Numbered from the stretch's first letter, positions 1-8,913 are shown. The stretch is 64,000 nucleotides of DNA from Nocardia spumae (GCF_020733635.1 NZ_JAJFZL010000001.1:5022001-5086000), one strand, 5' to 3'. Notes: generated by a model from the sequence alone, not told the origin. A program made the numbers and translations.

Positions 1-74
1 ACGTCCAGAAGCTCGAGGCCGAGAACTCCGAGATGGCCGAGGCGCTCAAGGCCAAGTTCGGCAACGCCGAGTAA
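1..74 (+). CDS. acpM: 3' end of meromycolate acyl carrier protein AcpM (partial)
   Basis: Only the last 23 codons and the TAA stop are inside the window. The visible tail (VQKLEAEN, then an Ala/Glu/Lys-rich stretch ending FGNAE) matches the charged C-terminal extension typical of mycobacterial and nocardial AcpM, the carrier protein that holds the growing meromycolate chain on FAS-II. The kasA start follows after 12 bases, so the two are probably translated from one mRNA in the usual fabD-acpM-kas-accD6 order. The phosphopantetheine serine lies outside the window. The identity rests on this short tail and the neighbours. Confidence 0.8.
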   Translation, partial: VQKLEAENSEMAEALKAKFGNAE

Positions 75-86
75 AGGGCCGGTACC

Positions 87-1337
87 GTGACCACTCCTTC
101 CACCTTGAACGGGAACTTCCCGAACGTAGTCGTCACCAGTCTCGCGGCGACCACGTCGATCGCGGGTGACGTCGATGCGACGTGGAAGGGACTCCTCAAC
201 GGCGAGAGCGGTATCGACGTTCTCGAGGATTCCTTCATCGAGGAATACGACCTCCCGGTCCGCATCGGCGGTCACCTGAAGGTTTCGCCGGACACCTTGC
301 TCAGCCGAGTCGAGATCCGCCGCATGGCTTATGTCGAGCGGCTGGCCACGGTCCTGGGCCGCGAGGTGTGGAAGAACGCCGGCAGCCCCGAAGTCGACCC
401 CGAACGCCTCGCCGTGGCGATCGGCACCGGTCTCGGCGGCGGCGACGCGCTCATCGACTCGGTGGACAAGCTGAAGAACGGTGGCTACCGCAAGATCTCG
501 CCGCTGGCCGTTCAGATGGTCATGCCGAACGGGCCGTCCGCTGTCGTGGGCCTCGAATTGGGGGCCAAGGCGGGAGTGGTCACCCCGGTCTCGGCATGTT
601 CGTCGGGATCGGAAGGCATCGCCAACGCGTGGCGGATGATCGTCATGGGCGATGCCGACATGGTCGTCACCGGCGGTGTCGAGGGCTACATCTCCGATGT
701 GCCGATCGCGGCGTTCTCCATGATGCGCGCGATGAGCACCCGCAACGACGACCCCAAGGGCGCGTCGCGACCGTTCGACAAGGATCGTGACGGCTTCGTC
801 TTCGGCGAGGCCGGTGCACTGATGGTCGTCGAGACCGAAGAGCACGCCAAGGCACGCGGGGCCACCATCCACGCCCGCCTGCTGGGTGCCGGCATCACCT
901 CCGACGGCTTCCATCTGGTCGCCCCGGATCCCACAGGTGCCGGTGCGGCGCGCGCCATGGAGCGCGCCATGCGGACCGCCGGACTGACCAGGTCCGACAT
1001 CACCCACATCAACGCGCACGCGACCGCCACCCCCATCGGGGACACCGCGGAAGCGAACGCGATCCACAAGGCCGTGGGCAAGCACGCCTCGGTCTACGCG
1101 CCCAAGTCCGCCCTGGGCCACTCGATCGGTGCCGTGGGCGCCCTCGAGTCGGTACTCACAGTGCTCAGCATTCGCGACGGCATCGTTCCGCCCACGCTGA
1201 ACCTGGAGAACCAGGATCCGGAGATCGACCTGGATGTCGTGCACGGTGAGGCTCGACGCCAGGACATCGAGTACGCGATCAACAACTCGTTCGGCTTCGG
1301 TGGCCACAACGTGGCACTGACCTTCGGACGGTACTGA
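87..1337 (+). CDS. kasA: Beta-ketoacyl-ACP synthase KasA (FAS-II elongating condensing enzyme)
   Basis: This 416-residue protein has the length of mycobacterial KasA. It condenses malonyl-AcpM with a growing acyl-AcpM in FAS-II. The Cys-His-His-Lys active site is intact: C171 in [10 protein letters not shown]311 in NAHATATP, K340 and H345 in KSALGHSIG, the same numbering as Mycobacterium tuberculosis KasA. The C-terminal glycine-rich [10 protein letters not shown] is also present. Translation starts at GTG 87, 7 bases after an AAAGGG ribosome site. It sits directly behind acpM and before accD6, and no second KAS gene lies between them, so it may cover both the KasA and KasB steps. Confidence 0.95.
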   Translation: MTTPSTLNGNFPNVVVTSLAATTSIAGDVDATWKGLLNGESGIDVLEDSFIEEYDLPVRIGGHLKVSPDTLLSRVEIRRMAYVERLATVLGREVWKNAGSPEVDPERLAVAIGTGLGGGDALIDSVDKLKNGGYRKISPLAVQMVMPNGPSAVVGLELGAKAGVVTPVSACSSGSEGIANAWRMIVMGDADMVVTGGVEGYISDVPIAAFSMMRAMSTRNDDPKGASRPFDKDRDGFVFGEAGALMVVETEEHAKARGATIHARLLGAGITSDGFHLVAPDPTGAGAARAMERAMRTAGLTRSDITHINAHATATPIGDTAEANAIHKAVGKHASVYAPKSALGHSIGAVGALESVLTVLSIRDGIVPPTLNLENQDPEIDLDVVHGEARRQDIEYAINNSFGFGGHNVALTFGRY

Positions 1338-1377
1338 TCCGGCTCGGTCGACAACGTAAGTCGACAACTTCAGCGAA

Positions 1378-1413
1378 CCCGGTGGGGCTTTCCCCCTCCG
1401 AAGCCCCACCGGG
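1378..1413 (+). terminator. Strong hairpin between kasA and accD6
   Basis: A perfect 13-bp inverted repeat (arms 1378-1390 and 1401-1413, CCCGGTGGGGCTT and its complement) encloses a 10-base loop. It is followed by a pyrimidine-rich run (ATCTCATTCTTCTTC) instead of a clean T tract. It lies 41 bases after the kasA stop and 60 bases before accD6. It could be a partial terminator that lowers accD6 expression relative to kasA, or an RNA-processing site. Confidence 0.65.
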
Positions 1414-1473
1414 ATCTCATTCTTCTTCGCAGCCGCTTTTGGCGACTCCGCATTCCCTCGAGGAGACAACGCG

Positions 1474-2919
1474 ATGACCATCCTGGCTCCCGCGCACGCG
1501 GATGCCTCGACCGATCCCCGTGATCCGCTGGGACGGTTGCAGCGCTTCTTCGATCCCGGAACCGTCCTGCCGCTGCACCCGCGCGACAAGTCCGGCGTAC
1601 TGGCGGCGATCGGCGAGGTCGACGGTGTGCGCACCGTGGCCTACTGCTCCGACGCCACCGTGATGGGCGGCGCGATGGGCGTCGACGGCTGCAAGCACAT
1701 CGTGAACGCGATCGATACCGCGATCGACTCCCGTGTCCCCGTCGTCGGCATCTGGCACTCGGGCGGTGCGCGCCTGGCCGAGGGTGTCGAGGCGCTGCAC
1801 GCGGTCGGCACCGTATTCGAGGCCATGGTTCGCGCGTCGGGCCTGGTCCCCCAGATTTCGGTGGTCGTCGGATTCGCCGCCGGCGGCGCCGCGTACGGCC
1901 CCGCCCTGACCGACGTGGTCATCATGGCGCCCGAGGGCCGGGTCTTCGTGACCGGTCCGGACGTGGTCAAGTCGGTCACCGGCGAGAACGTCGACATGGC
2001 CACCCTCGGTGGCCCGGAGACCCACGGCAAGAAGTCCGGTGTCTGCCACATCGTCGCCGACGACGAGAACGACGCGATGCATCGCGGCCGTCGCCTGGTG
2101 TCGATGTTCGCCGAGCAGGGCGAATTCGATCTCTCCGCCGCCGCACACGGCGATGTCGACCTCAAGGCCATGCTGCCGGCCTCGGCCAAGCGCGCCTACG
2201 ATGTCAAGCCGGTCGTGCGCGAACTGCTCGACAAGATCCCCTCCCCGGACGGTGAGGACGAATCCTCGTTCGAGGAGATGCAGGGCGGTTACGCCCGCAG
2301 CATCGTCACCGGCCTCGGCCGTCTCGGTGGCCGCACGGTCGGCGTGCTGGCCAACAACCCGCTGCGTATGGGCGGCTGCCTCACCAGTGAATCCGCCGAG
2401 AAGGCAGCGCGTTTCGTGCGACTGTGCAACTCGTTCGGCATTCCGATCGTGGTCATCACCGACGTCCCCGGCTATCTGCCCGGTGTCGGAATGGAGTGGG
2501 AGGGTGTGGTGCGCCGCGGCGCGAAACTGCTGCACGCCTTCGCCGAGGCGCGGGTCCCCCGCGTGACCCTGGTGACCCGCAAGATCTATGGCGGAGCCTA
2601 TATCGCCATGAACGCCCGCTCGCTGGGCGCCACGGCGGTCTACGCCTGGCCGGAGTCCGAGGTCGCTGTCATGGGCGCGAAGGCCGCGGTCGGCATCCTG
2701 CACAAGAAGGCCATCGCCAAGGCCCCCGAAGCGGAGCGTGAGGCGCTGATCGATCGGCTCACCGCCGAACACGAGGCCATCGCCGGCGGTGTCGGCCGGG
2801 CCCTGTCGATCGGCGTGGTCGACGAGATCATCGACCCCGCCAAGACCCGGTCCGTCATCGCCGCGGCGCTCGCCTCGGCCCCGGCCCGGCCCAGCCACAA
2901 CAAGAACATTCCGCTGTAG
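1474..2919 (+). CDS. accD6: Acyl-CoA carboxylase carboxyltransferase subunit AccD6
   Basis: This 481-residue biotin-dependent carboxyltransferase beta subunit makes malonyl-CoA (and possibly methylmalonyl-CoA) for FAS-II together with an AccA3-type biotin protein. The N-terminal half carries the acyl-CoA-binding crotonase-like fold with the glycine-rich GFAAGGAAYGPALTD stretch. The C-terminal half has the second glycine-rich segment around RKIYGGAYIAMNAR and the VMGAKAAVGILHKK end. Length and position after a KAS gene match AccD6 (about 473 residues in M. tuberculosis). The ATG at 1474 follows a GAGGAGAC ribosome site. No zinc ribbon is present, as expected for actinobacterial AccD proteins. 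Confidence 0.95.
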   Translation: MTILAPAHADASTDPRDPLGRLQRFFDPGTVLPLHPRDKSGVLAAIGEVDGVRTVAYCSDATVMGGAMGVDGCKHIVNAIDTAIDSRVPVVGIWHSGGARLAEGVEALHAVGTVFEAMVRASGLVPQISVVVGFAAGGAAYGPALTDVVIMAPEGRVFVTGPDVVKSVTGENVDMATLGGPETHGKKSGVCHIVADDENDAMHRGRRLVSMFAEQGEFDLSAAAHGDVDLKAMLPASAKRAYDVKPVVRELLDKIPSPDGEDESSFEEMQGGYARSIVTGLGRLGGRTVGVLANNPLRMGGCLTSESAEKAARFVRLCNSFGIPIVVITDVPGYLPGVGMEWEGVVRRGAKLLHAFAEARVPRVTLVTRKIYGGAYIAMNARSLGATAVYAWPESEVAVMGAKAAVGILHKKAIAKAPEAEREALIDRLTAEHEAIAGGVGRALSIGVVDEIIDPAKTRSVIAAALASAPARPSHNKNIPL

Positions 2920-2936
2920 CGAAGACAGTTTCGAGT

Positions 2937-2976
2937 CGAACGGGCGGTCCTGTATGGATCGCCCGTTCGGCGTTTT
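2937..2976 (+). terminator. Rho-independent-like terminator after accD6
   Basis: Arms 2937-2950 and 2956-2969 form a 14-bp stem with one G-U pair, a 5-base loop and a following TTTT at 2973-2976. It ends the acpM-kasA-accD6 unit 18 bases after the accD6 stop and separates it from the accessory block that follows. Confidence 0.8.
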
Positions 2977-3157
2977 CGGACCGGTGGACCGACCCGGCGG
3001 ATCCGCTCGATCATGTCTTCTCACCGACGGGAATCGCGGCCGTCCCGAAGCCGAGTGGGCTGCGGGACAATTCAGAGCCGGTGATGCCCGCGCCATCCGT
3101 CGCAGTGATGTGCCGGAGCATACGGACAGTACCGAGGCCGGCAGGCGGCAGACGACC

Positions 3158-3179
3158 AGGAGAGTTCGGCGTGGACCAG
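3158..3179 (+). repeat. Gene-start module, copy 1 (ribosome site plus first three codons)
   Basis: The 22 bases from AGGAGAG through GTGGACCAG are repeated at 5402-5423 with 20 of 22 identical. Copy 1 is the ribosome site and start of the 545-residue effector-like gene. In both copies the encoded N-terminus is VDQ-x-LSVD. Confidence 0.75.
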
Positions 3180-4808
3180 CCGTTATCGGTGGACTCGGCA
3201 GAGCTGCGGGCCACAGGGGAACAGCTGCGGCAGCTGGCCGAGGACGCCGAGCGAATGGTGGCGTCGCTACGCGCGGCGCTGAGCCACGAAGGCGAGTGCT
3301 GGGGCGATGACGATCCGGGCAAGACCTTCGCGAAGACCTATGTCCCCGGCGCCGATCGCGGGATCGAGGGCCTCGAGAATCTGGCCGCGAATCTGCATGC
3401 CCTGCAATCCAACACCGCCGGCGCCGCCGACAACTTCGATAATCACGACCTCGACGGCGGAAATCGGATCGGCAACAGCGGTTCCACCGAACCGACCGCC
3501 ATGGATGCCCTCGTCCCCCAGGATGCGCGCTATCCCGTCACCCCGAGCGTGGCGACACCGGATGCCACTCGAGCCCAGCCGGTGAGTCCCCCCGCCGGCA
3601 CAGCGGCAGCCGCGACGCCGTACCACGGCGATCCGGATCCGAATGCCGGGCGCGGCGCCGATCCGAATCCACAGTCACCAACCGGCGACGGTACTCGGCC
3701 GACAGCCGACCGGGCCGGACAGCCGTCGAACGGCGCCGACTCACCCGATGGCTCGTACGACCCGAACAGTGCCACATCCGACTCTCCGGTCGAGGCGACC
3801 GATCCTGCCGCGGCCGCGCCCACACCGGCGAATGCGCCGAACGGCGCCGCGGCGGACGGAGGCCGGCAGCACACTACACCGCCGGACGCCGGTGCCACCG
3901 GCCGAACCGCGGCCCGCGCCGACACCCCCTGGTCCCGCGGCACCACCGCGACGCCCGCGACGCCATGGGCGAAACCGGCCGCGACCACGCCGCCCGCCAC
4001 CGAGAGCGAGACGCCACCGCGCGTCTCACCGCCGCGCCGGAAGGGGCCTGGTACCGAGCAGCCGGACAAGAAGCGCGACAACAAAACCGACCGCCCGGCG
4101 CGGCGCAACAAGCCCGTGGCCGGCGAGCGGCGCGATGTCACCGATGCCGAGGCACTGCGGATCGCCCGGGAAATGGCGTCGCGGCACGACATCGAGATCG
4201 CGGGATTCGAGGAGGCCGGCATCACCGTGGACGCGGTGCTGCAGATGTCGGAGGCCCTCGATTCGGTACTCGGCACCTACCCGGCGGGTCTGCGTGGAAT
4301 CGAGATCCGGCCGGCGGCCGGCTCCTCATGTCAGGTCGAGAACCGCGGTACGGCACCGGAATCGGCGGTCGAGCCGTGGATCGTGGTCGCAACGGCGGCG
4401 GCGGTCGACCCCGCCTCCCTGGCCGCGTCCGATGCGGCGCATCGCCCGGCGGTATACCGGGAGCGGCCGATGTTCGCCGCGATCGTACGCGAGCTCGGCG
4501 CCGTCCTCGATCTGACCGGCGGATCGCTAGCACGCAAGGAGGCCCAGCGGGCATTGATCACCGAATATGTCCGCATCAGCGGTGCGGAGCGGGACACCTT
4601 GGCTCAGATCGTCGACGGATACCGGCGCTGGCGCGAACAGCTCGGCCCGGATTGCTTGCGCCACGACATGTTCGCGCCCGATCTGGCCGTCGCGCACGGC
4701 TTCGCGGAGGTGGAGCTTTCCGGTAGCTCGGCCGGTGGCCCCGCCAAGGTCCTGCATCGGCTACTCACCGCGCGGGCAGGCGAACGGGCCGACGCGAATC
4801 AAGGGTGA
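3171..4808 (+). CDS. WXG100-like type VII secretion effector with degenerate metallopeptidase-like C-terminal domain
   Basis: Residues 1-95 look like a WXG100/ESX helical hairpin: a first helix, a W44-G45 turn (CWGDDDPG), a second helix and an F89-x3-D93 tail resembling the YxxxD/E export signal. Residues about 96-320 are a low-complexity Pro/Ala/Thr linker. Residues about 322-545 form a folded domain. Its segment IVRELGAVLDLTGG (R440-E-L-G-A444) matches the HExGH-ALD-GG pattern of a zinc-peptidase-like toxin domain, with both ligand histidines replaced. GTG 3171 is chosen because AGGAGAG precedes it; an upstream ATG at 3081 lacks a site. The product is probably exported. The peptidase relationship is inferred from motif memory and is moderately uncertain. 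Confidence 0.65.
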   Translation: MDQPLSVDSAELRATGEQLRQLAEDAERMVASLRAALSHEGECWGDDDPGKTFAKTYVPGADRGIEGLENLAANLHALQSNTAGAADNFDNHDLDGGNRIGNSGSTEPTAMDALVPQDARYPVTPSVATPDATRAQPVSPPAGTAAAATPYHGDPDPNAGRGADPNPQSPTGDGTRPTADRAGQPSNGADSPDGSYDPNSATSDSPVEATDPAAAAPTPANAPNGAAADGGRQHTTPPDAGATGRTAARADTPWSRGTTATPATPWAKPAATTPPATESETPPRVSPPRRKGPGTEQPDKKRDNKTDRPARRNKPVAGERRDVTDAEALRIAREMASRHDIEIAGFEEAGITVDAVLQMSEALDSVLGTYPAGLRGIEIRPAAGSSCQVENRGTAPESAVEPWIVVATAAAVDPASLAASDAAHRPAVYRERPMFAAIVRELGAVLDLTGGSLARKEAQRALITEYVRISGAERDTLAQIVDGYRRWREQLGPDCLRHDMFAPDLAVAHGFAEVELSGSSAGGPAKVLHRLLTARAGERADANQG

Positions 4809-4843
4809 GCCGATGCCCACCGACGACGAGAAAGGTATGCACG

Positions 4844-5284
4844 GTGGAACACTGGGAGCGCGAGGAGTTGCGGTCGGCCAACAGCGGGCTGCGCCGGCAG
4901 GTCGACAGTCTGCTCGATGCGTTCGAACAGCAGCAGCCCCACCTCGGTGAGGTGTGCCGGCAGCTGGAATCGCTTCGGGTGCAGGCCAGTTCACCGGATC
5001 AGGCTGTCGAGGTGACGGTGGACGGCAGTGGGGTGCTCACCGATTTGCGGCTGACGACCTCGGCCATGCGTTCCACACCGGAGAAACTGGCGAGCTCGAT
5101 CGTGGAAGCCGTGCAGGCCGCCGCGCAGGCGGCGCAGCAACGAGCCGAGGCGCTCACCGCGCCGATCGTCACCGAGCTGGACGATATGGGCGATCTGCCG
5201 GATGTGCTGCCGGAGGCGCCGAGTCTGCGCGATATCCGCGCGTTCTTCGCGAATCAGGGCCGACCCGAGACCGGATCGGAGTAG
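4844..5284 (+). CDS. YbaB/EbfC-family nucleoid-associated-like protein (ESX-locus type)
   Basis: This 146-residue protein has an N-terminal coiled coil (residues about 4-45, rich in E, Q, R and L). The following beta segment (VEVTVDGSGVLTDLRLT) and Ala/Gln-rich helix are typical of YbaB/EbfC proteins. Small YbaB-like proteins, such as EspL of the ESX-1 locus, often accompany type VII effectors and may chaperone them or bind DNA. GTG 4844 is preferred over ATG 4805 because GAAAGG lies 8 bases upstream. The gap to the previous stop is 35 bases, consistent with one operon. The specific partner cannot be told from sequence. Confidence 0.7.
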   Translation: MEHWEREELRSANSGLRRQVDSLLDAFEQQQPHLGEVCRQLESLRVQASSPDQAVEVTVDGSGVLTDLRLTTSAMRSTPEKLASSIVEAVQAAAQAAQQRAEALTAPIVTELDDMGDLPDVLPEAPSLRDIRAFFANQGRPETGSE

Positions 5285-5401
5285 ACCGGGCAGCGCCACC
5301 CGCGCCGACGACGCGACCTGGCAGGGGAGCCCGGAAACCGGGGGTGCGAATCGGTTCCACCAGCTCGTTCCCGGACCACTCGGCTCGCCGCGATGCGAAC
5401 A

Positions 5402-5423
5402 AGGAGAGATCCGCGTGGACCAG
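5402..5423 (+). repeat. Gene-start module, copy 2
   Basis: This is the second copy of the ribosome-site-plus-start module at 3158-3179, differing at only two positions. Here it drives a 35-codon ORF and not a full WXG100 gene. Confidence 0.75.
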
Positions 5424-5522
5424 TCACTCTCAGTGGATCCCCGGAACTCGGCCTGGCGGTTCGAGGAATCGGCCGGCAGACCCGCGGAACCGGTGGCGAC
5501 ACCCGGGGCGCGCCCCGCGTGA
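5415..5522 (+). CDS. 35-codon leader ORF copying the WXG100-like N-terminus
   Basis: The GTG at 5415 has a strong AAGGAGAG ribosome site. The first eight residues VDQSLSVD match VDQPLSVD of the gene at 3171 in seven positions, and the similarity is then lost. The stop TGA (5520-5522) overlaps the GTG start (5519-5521) of the large effector gene as GTGA, the arrangement of translational coupling. It may be a frameshifted remnant of a duplicated WXG100 gene now serving as a translated leader, or a genuine small peptide. Nothing else is recognisable. Confidence 0.5.
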   Translation: MDQSLSVDPRNSAWRFEESAGRPAEPVATPGARPA

Positions 5523-8500
5523 CCCTGACATTGCCACCGTGGCTGCCTGAACCGGTGATGGCCTGCGTCGCAGGGCATTTTCCGCAGGGCGACGAGACCG
5601 CCATGCGCCGCTGCGCGGATGTCTGGGCCGATACCGCCCAGCAGTGCGCCCCCTTGGCGGAGCAACACCTCGTCGCGGCGCGGGCGATACAAGCCGCTTC
5701 AGCGGGTGAGGCCGTAGACCAACTCGCCCGGAGCCATCTCGATTTTGCCGAGAACTGGCGCGCTCAGCAGAACTACTGCGACAGCATGGCCCGGCAGCTG
5801 CACGAGGGCGCGACCGGGGTCGAATTCCAGAAGCTGGTCTGCATTTTCACCGCGGCGACCTTGGCCGGACAGCTGGCACGCGATGGGCTCGCCTTCGCGG
5901 CCGGTGGTGCGCTGATGGGCGTCGCCGACCGGATCGCGGCCGATGCGACCCTGTCCGCCTTGCGGAAAAGAGTGCTCGAGTGGCTCGCCGGAGCCGGAGC
6001 CAAGGCAGCGGCGGAACGAAGTCTGCTGGTGCTGGCCGCGAAGTCGGCACTGGTGGGTATGACGCTGGGCGGCCTGGTCAATCTCGGCGCCCAGGGTGTG
6101 CAGATCATGGAGGGGAATCGAGACGGCATCGATCTCACCTCGGCGCGTGTGGCCGTCATCGCGGGTGGCGCGGGTGGCGCGGCCGGCGCGCTCACCGGTC
6201 ATGTACTGGCCCCGAGGATTACCACCCTGTTCGGCCGCCACGCCACGAGCCCGGCGGGGCGATTGCTCGCGCATTTGGGAGGAACGGTGTTCCTCGGCGG
6301 TGCCGGTGGCATCGCCGGCGGTGTGGCCGGCACCGGGGTGTCGCTGATATTGACCGGTCAGGCGTTCACTCGTCAGGCATTCACCGAGGGAGTAATTCCC
6401 GGGTTCGCGGGCGGCTTCCTCGGCGCTGCCGGGGCTGCCATGCGCGCCCGGCCGATGCCCACACCGGCAGGTGTGCCGCGCATGCCGCTACCGGATCCGC
6501 CAGGGGCGCACGCGGTTCAGGTGAGCGAGGCTTCGCCGCCCGGCCGGGCGAACGTGGTGTCAACCTACCGCGACCCTCCCGCTCCTGCGGCGCCCGGAAC
6601 CGGGTCCGGGCGAACCGCCCATCCGGACCCGTTCGACTACAGCACCACAGTGCCTCCGGACAAGGCCGCCCTCCGCACCCGGCCGGTCACCGAGGTCGCC
6701 ACCGATCCGGTCGCGGCACCGCCTTGGGCTACCCGCACCCGGGATCCCGGCAAAGCCGATCTCATCTCCTCGGGCAACGAGCCGAAACACCTGTCGACGA
6801 GTGTCGCCGATCATCGCGCGGCCAATTCCCCTGCGCGCGAGCCGGTTCCGGCCGGGGTCTCACAGCGAGCAGACGCCGCCGAGCCGGTCCCCGCGGGATC
6901 GGAAACTGCCTGGACTGTCGCTTCCCAACATACTGCCGAAGGGTCGGGGCGCCAGGACGCACGCGGATCGCACAGCAGCACACCGCATGCGACCGAATCC
7001 GCCGCCCACAACACCACGGAGCAGAGCCGACTGGCGACGAGCGGTGAGCCCCGCGCAAACTCGCCCGCGAGTCCCACACCACCACGCGGGGTGACGTCGG
7101 CTCCGGTGGATCGGCCGCCGAACCCGGCCGACGGCACGCCCGCCGGGCCGCCGGAGCCGCACCCTGAGGCCGTCGAAACGCACAGTGTGCCGACCGATTC
7201 CGGCGAGGGACACAACCTTGGCACCGACGGTTCGGACGGCCCCAACCCGCCGGACGACCCACCGAGCACGGCACCGGCTTCGGACGGCGATCCCGACCGC
7301 GTCGCCCTCGGAGCACTCGCCGCGGGCGATCGCGAGCACGCGGAAAACGCTGCGGCGGCAGTTGCATCACTCTTGCGGGATTGGCCGGCGAACGGACCCA
7401 ACGCCGCCGCCTCGATCGCCGAAACCGTCACTCGGGCAATAGAATCCGGCGACGGTACGATCGACCTCACCGCCGAGTTCATGGCGTTCGATCCCAATTC
7501 GGCGGACCGCTCGCTGCGCCTGGCGATCACCGATACCGTCGATGAGAACCACCAGTCCATGACGGTGTGGTATTTCGACGAGAATCCGCCACCACTGACG
7601 GTAGACGCGCAGGGCAAACCGACCCTTCCGCATCGGTCGGTGCAGGGAACCGAGGCAACCCGTCACCATTACACACGCCGTGTGTCCATCGAACGGCGTG
7701 CGCTCGGCGCGCAATTGACGCAAGCAGGCTGGCCGGAATCGCATATCGGCAACGCCCAGTTGATCCACGGCGAGGTGTACGAGAACGCCGTCGGACTCAC
7801 CCCACCGGACCGCTCACCGGTAATCTACCGATCCGCGATCGATACCGGCCCCGACGGCCCCCGGCTCCGCATCTCGGTCACCGACCATATTCCCGGGCGA
7901 CCAACGGAATTCGACCCGAACAATCCGGTGCCGAGCGACAAATCCAGCGGGCGCGGCGGCGAGATCCGGTTCAAGGCGTCCCACGGTACCGGAATCATCG
8001 AGCATGGCGACGGCAGCAAATCGATCTGGTTCGAGCTCCGTCGGAACGAAGCCGCACCGTCCGACGAGCCGGCCGCACCTCCGGCGCCTGCCGAAGCTCG
8101 GCCTACCGCCCTGAAGCCCGCAGCCGAGGGCATCAATCTGGAGCTCCTGCGCGACATGGGTATCGACGTAGACGGTCTCGCCGACTTGCAAGCCCCGGCA
8201 CGGGCCGCGGACCGCGACATCGAGGCCGCGGCCCTCGACGATCTCGCACCGGTTGCGCAGGGAGTGGAGATGCCGCGCGCGCCTTTCTACAACGGTGCCC
8301 GGCTGTGGCAGTGCGAGCAGATCTTTCCCCGGGCTTTCGGAGAGCCGCCCGAAGCAGAGGGCTACATCCGGACCGCGGCGCACAGTTCGGTGGGCGAGGT
8401 CGTCTACCTTACTGAAGGGGCCGACGGTCCCCACCGCGAAACGGGCGCCGAGGGCGCCCATCTCGCGAGCGTGTATGGCACGATCACCCGCTGGACCGAC

Positions 8501-8911
8501 GTCCGCGACGGCCTGAACCGCTTCCATCCGGCGGGCATGGTGCTCGGCATCGATTCCAGTGTCCAGGCTCGCCCGATGCCCGCAGCAGACCACTCGGCGA
8601 AGAATTTCCTCGAAGGCGTGAGCGACCGCGTCCTGACCGCATCGGGTCGCATAGACACATCGCAGATCACGAGTGTGCAGTTCCAGATCTACGAGACGAT
8701 CATCCAGGATCGTCGCGCGACGCTGGTGGCCGACGGCCTACCCGGATTGAGTGATCTGAACGCAGCCTCCGTGTCCGATCCCGTAGTGATCCGGGACCGG
8801 ATAAATCGGCTGGCCGCCGCGATCCGAGAGCACTACCCGCATATCGACGTATCGGTCGCGACGAGTCACTTGTCCGTCGAGGAGGCGATCCGACTGTTCG
8901 AGGCGACGTGA
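5519..8911 (+). CDS. Large polymorphic-toxin-like effector with GHKL-type ATPase-like region
   Basis: This is an 1130-residue multidomain protein. Residues about 1-100 resemble the helical N-terminal region of CpnT-like/WXG100-superfamily secreted toxins (PEPVMACVAGHFPQGDE, then a W-containing helix). Residues about 100-310 contain several Gly/Ala-rich hydrophobic segments. Residues about 310-590 are a Pro/Thr/Ser-rich linker. Residues about 593-842 resemble a GHKL/anti-sigma-kinase ATPase: an N-box-like GEVYENAV (E752-x3-N756), a LRISVTDHIPG segment (D789), a GRGG at 811-814 and a closing SIWFEL strand. Residues about 921-1130 are an unrecognised C-terminal domain. The start is GTG 5519, overlapping the leader-ORF stop. 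The biochemical activity is unknown; the ATPase relationship is inferred. Confidence 0.6.
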   Translation: MTLTLPPWLPEPVMACVAGHFPQGDETAMRRCADVWADTAQQCAPLAEQHLVAARAIQAASAGEAVDQLARSHLDFAENWRAQQNYCDSMARQLHEGATGVEFQKLVCIFTAATLAGQLARDGLAFAAGGALMGVADRIAADATLSALRKRVLEWLAGAGAKAAAERSLLVLAAKSALVGMTLGGLVNLGAQGVQIMEGNRDGIDLTSARVAVIAGGAGGAAGALTGHVLAPRITTLFGRHATSPAGRLLAHLGGTVFLGGAGGIAGGVAGTGVSLILTGQAFTRQAFTEGVIPGFAGGFLGAAGAAMRARPMPTPAGVPRMPLPDPPGAHAVQVSEASPPGRANVVSTYRDPPAPAAPGTGSGRTAHPDPFDYSTTVPPDKAALRTRPVTEVATDPVAAPPWATRTRDPGKADLISSGNEPKHLSTSVADHRAANSPAREPVPAGVSQRADAAEPVPAGSETAWTVASQHTAEGSGRQDARGSHSSTPHATESAAHNTTEQSRLATSGEPRANSPASPTPPRGVTSAPVDRPPNPADGTPAGPPEPHPEAVETHSVPTDSGEGHNLGTDGSDGPNPPDDPPSTAPASDGDPDRVALGALAAGDREHAENAAAAVASLLRDWPANGPNAAASIAETVTRAIESGDGTIDLTAEFMAFDPNSADRSLRLAITDTVDENHQSMTVWYFDENPPPLTVDAQGKPTLPHRSVQGTEATRHHYTRRVSIERRALGAQLTQAGWPESHIGNAQLIHGEVYENAVGLTPPDRSPVIYRSAIDTGPDGPRLRISVTDHIPGRPTEFDPNNPVPSDKSSGRGGEIRFKASHGTGIIEHGDGSKSIWFELRRNEAAPSDEPAAPPAPAEARPTALKPAAEGINLELLRDMGIDVDGLADLQAPARAADRDIEAAALDDLAPVAQGVEMPRAPFYNGARLWQCEQIFPRAFGEPPEAEGYIRTAAHSSVGEVVYLTEGADGPHRETGAEGAHLASVYGTITRWTDVRDGLNRFHPAGMVLGIDSSVQARPMPAADHSAKNFLEGVSDRVLTASGRIDTSQITSVQFQIYETIIQDRRATLVADGLPGLSDLNAASVSDPVVIRDRINRLAAAIREHYPHIDVSVATSHLSVEEAIRLFEAT

Positions 8912-8913
8912 CC

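Noticed and set aside
1417..3096. A 559-codon open frame on the minus strand antisense to accD6
   Set aside because: It is a high-GC shadow frame of a clear AccD6 gene; its translation is low-complexity and lacks any family motif.
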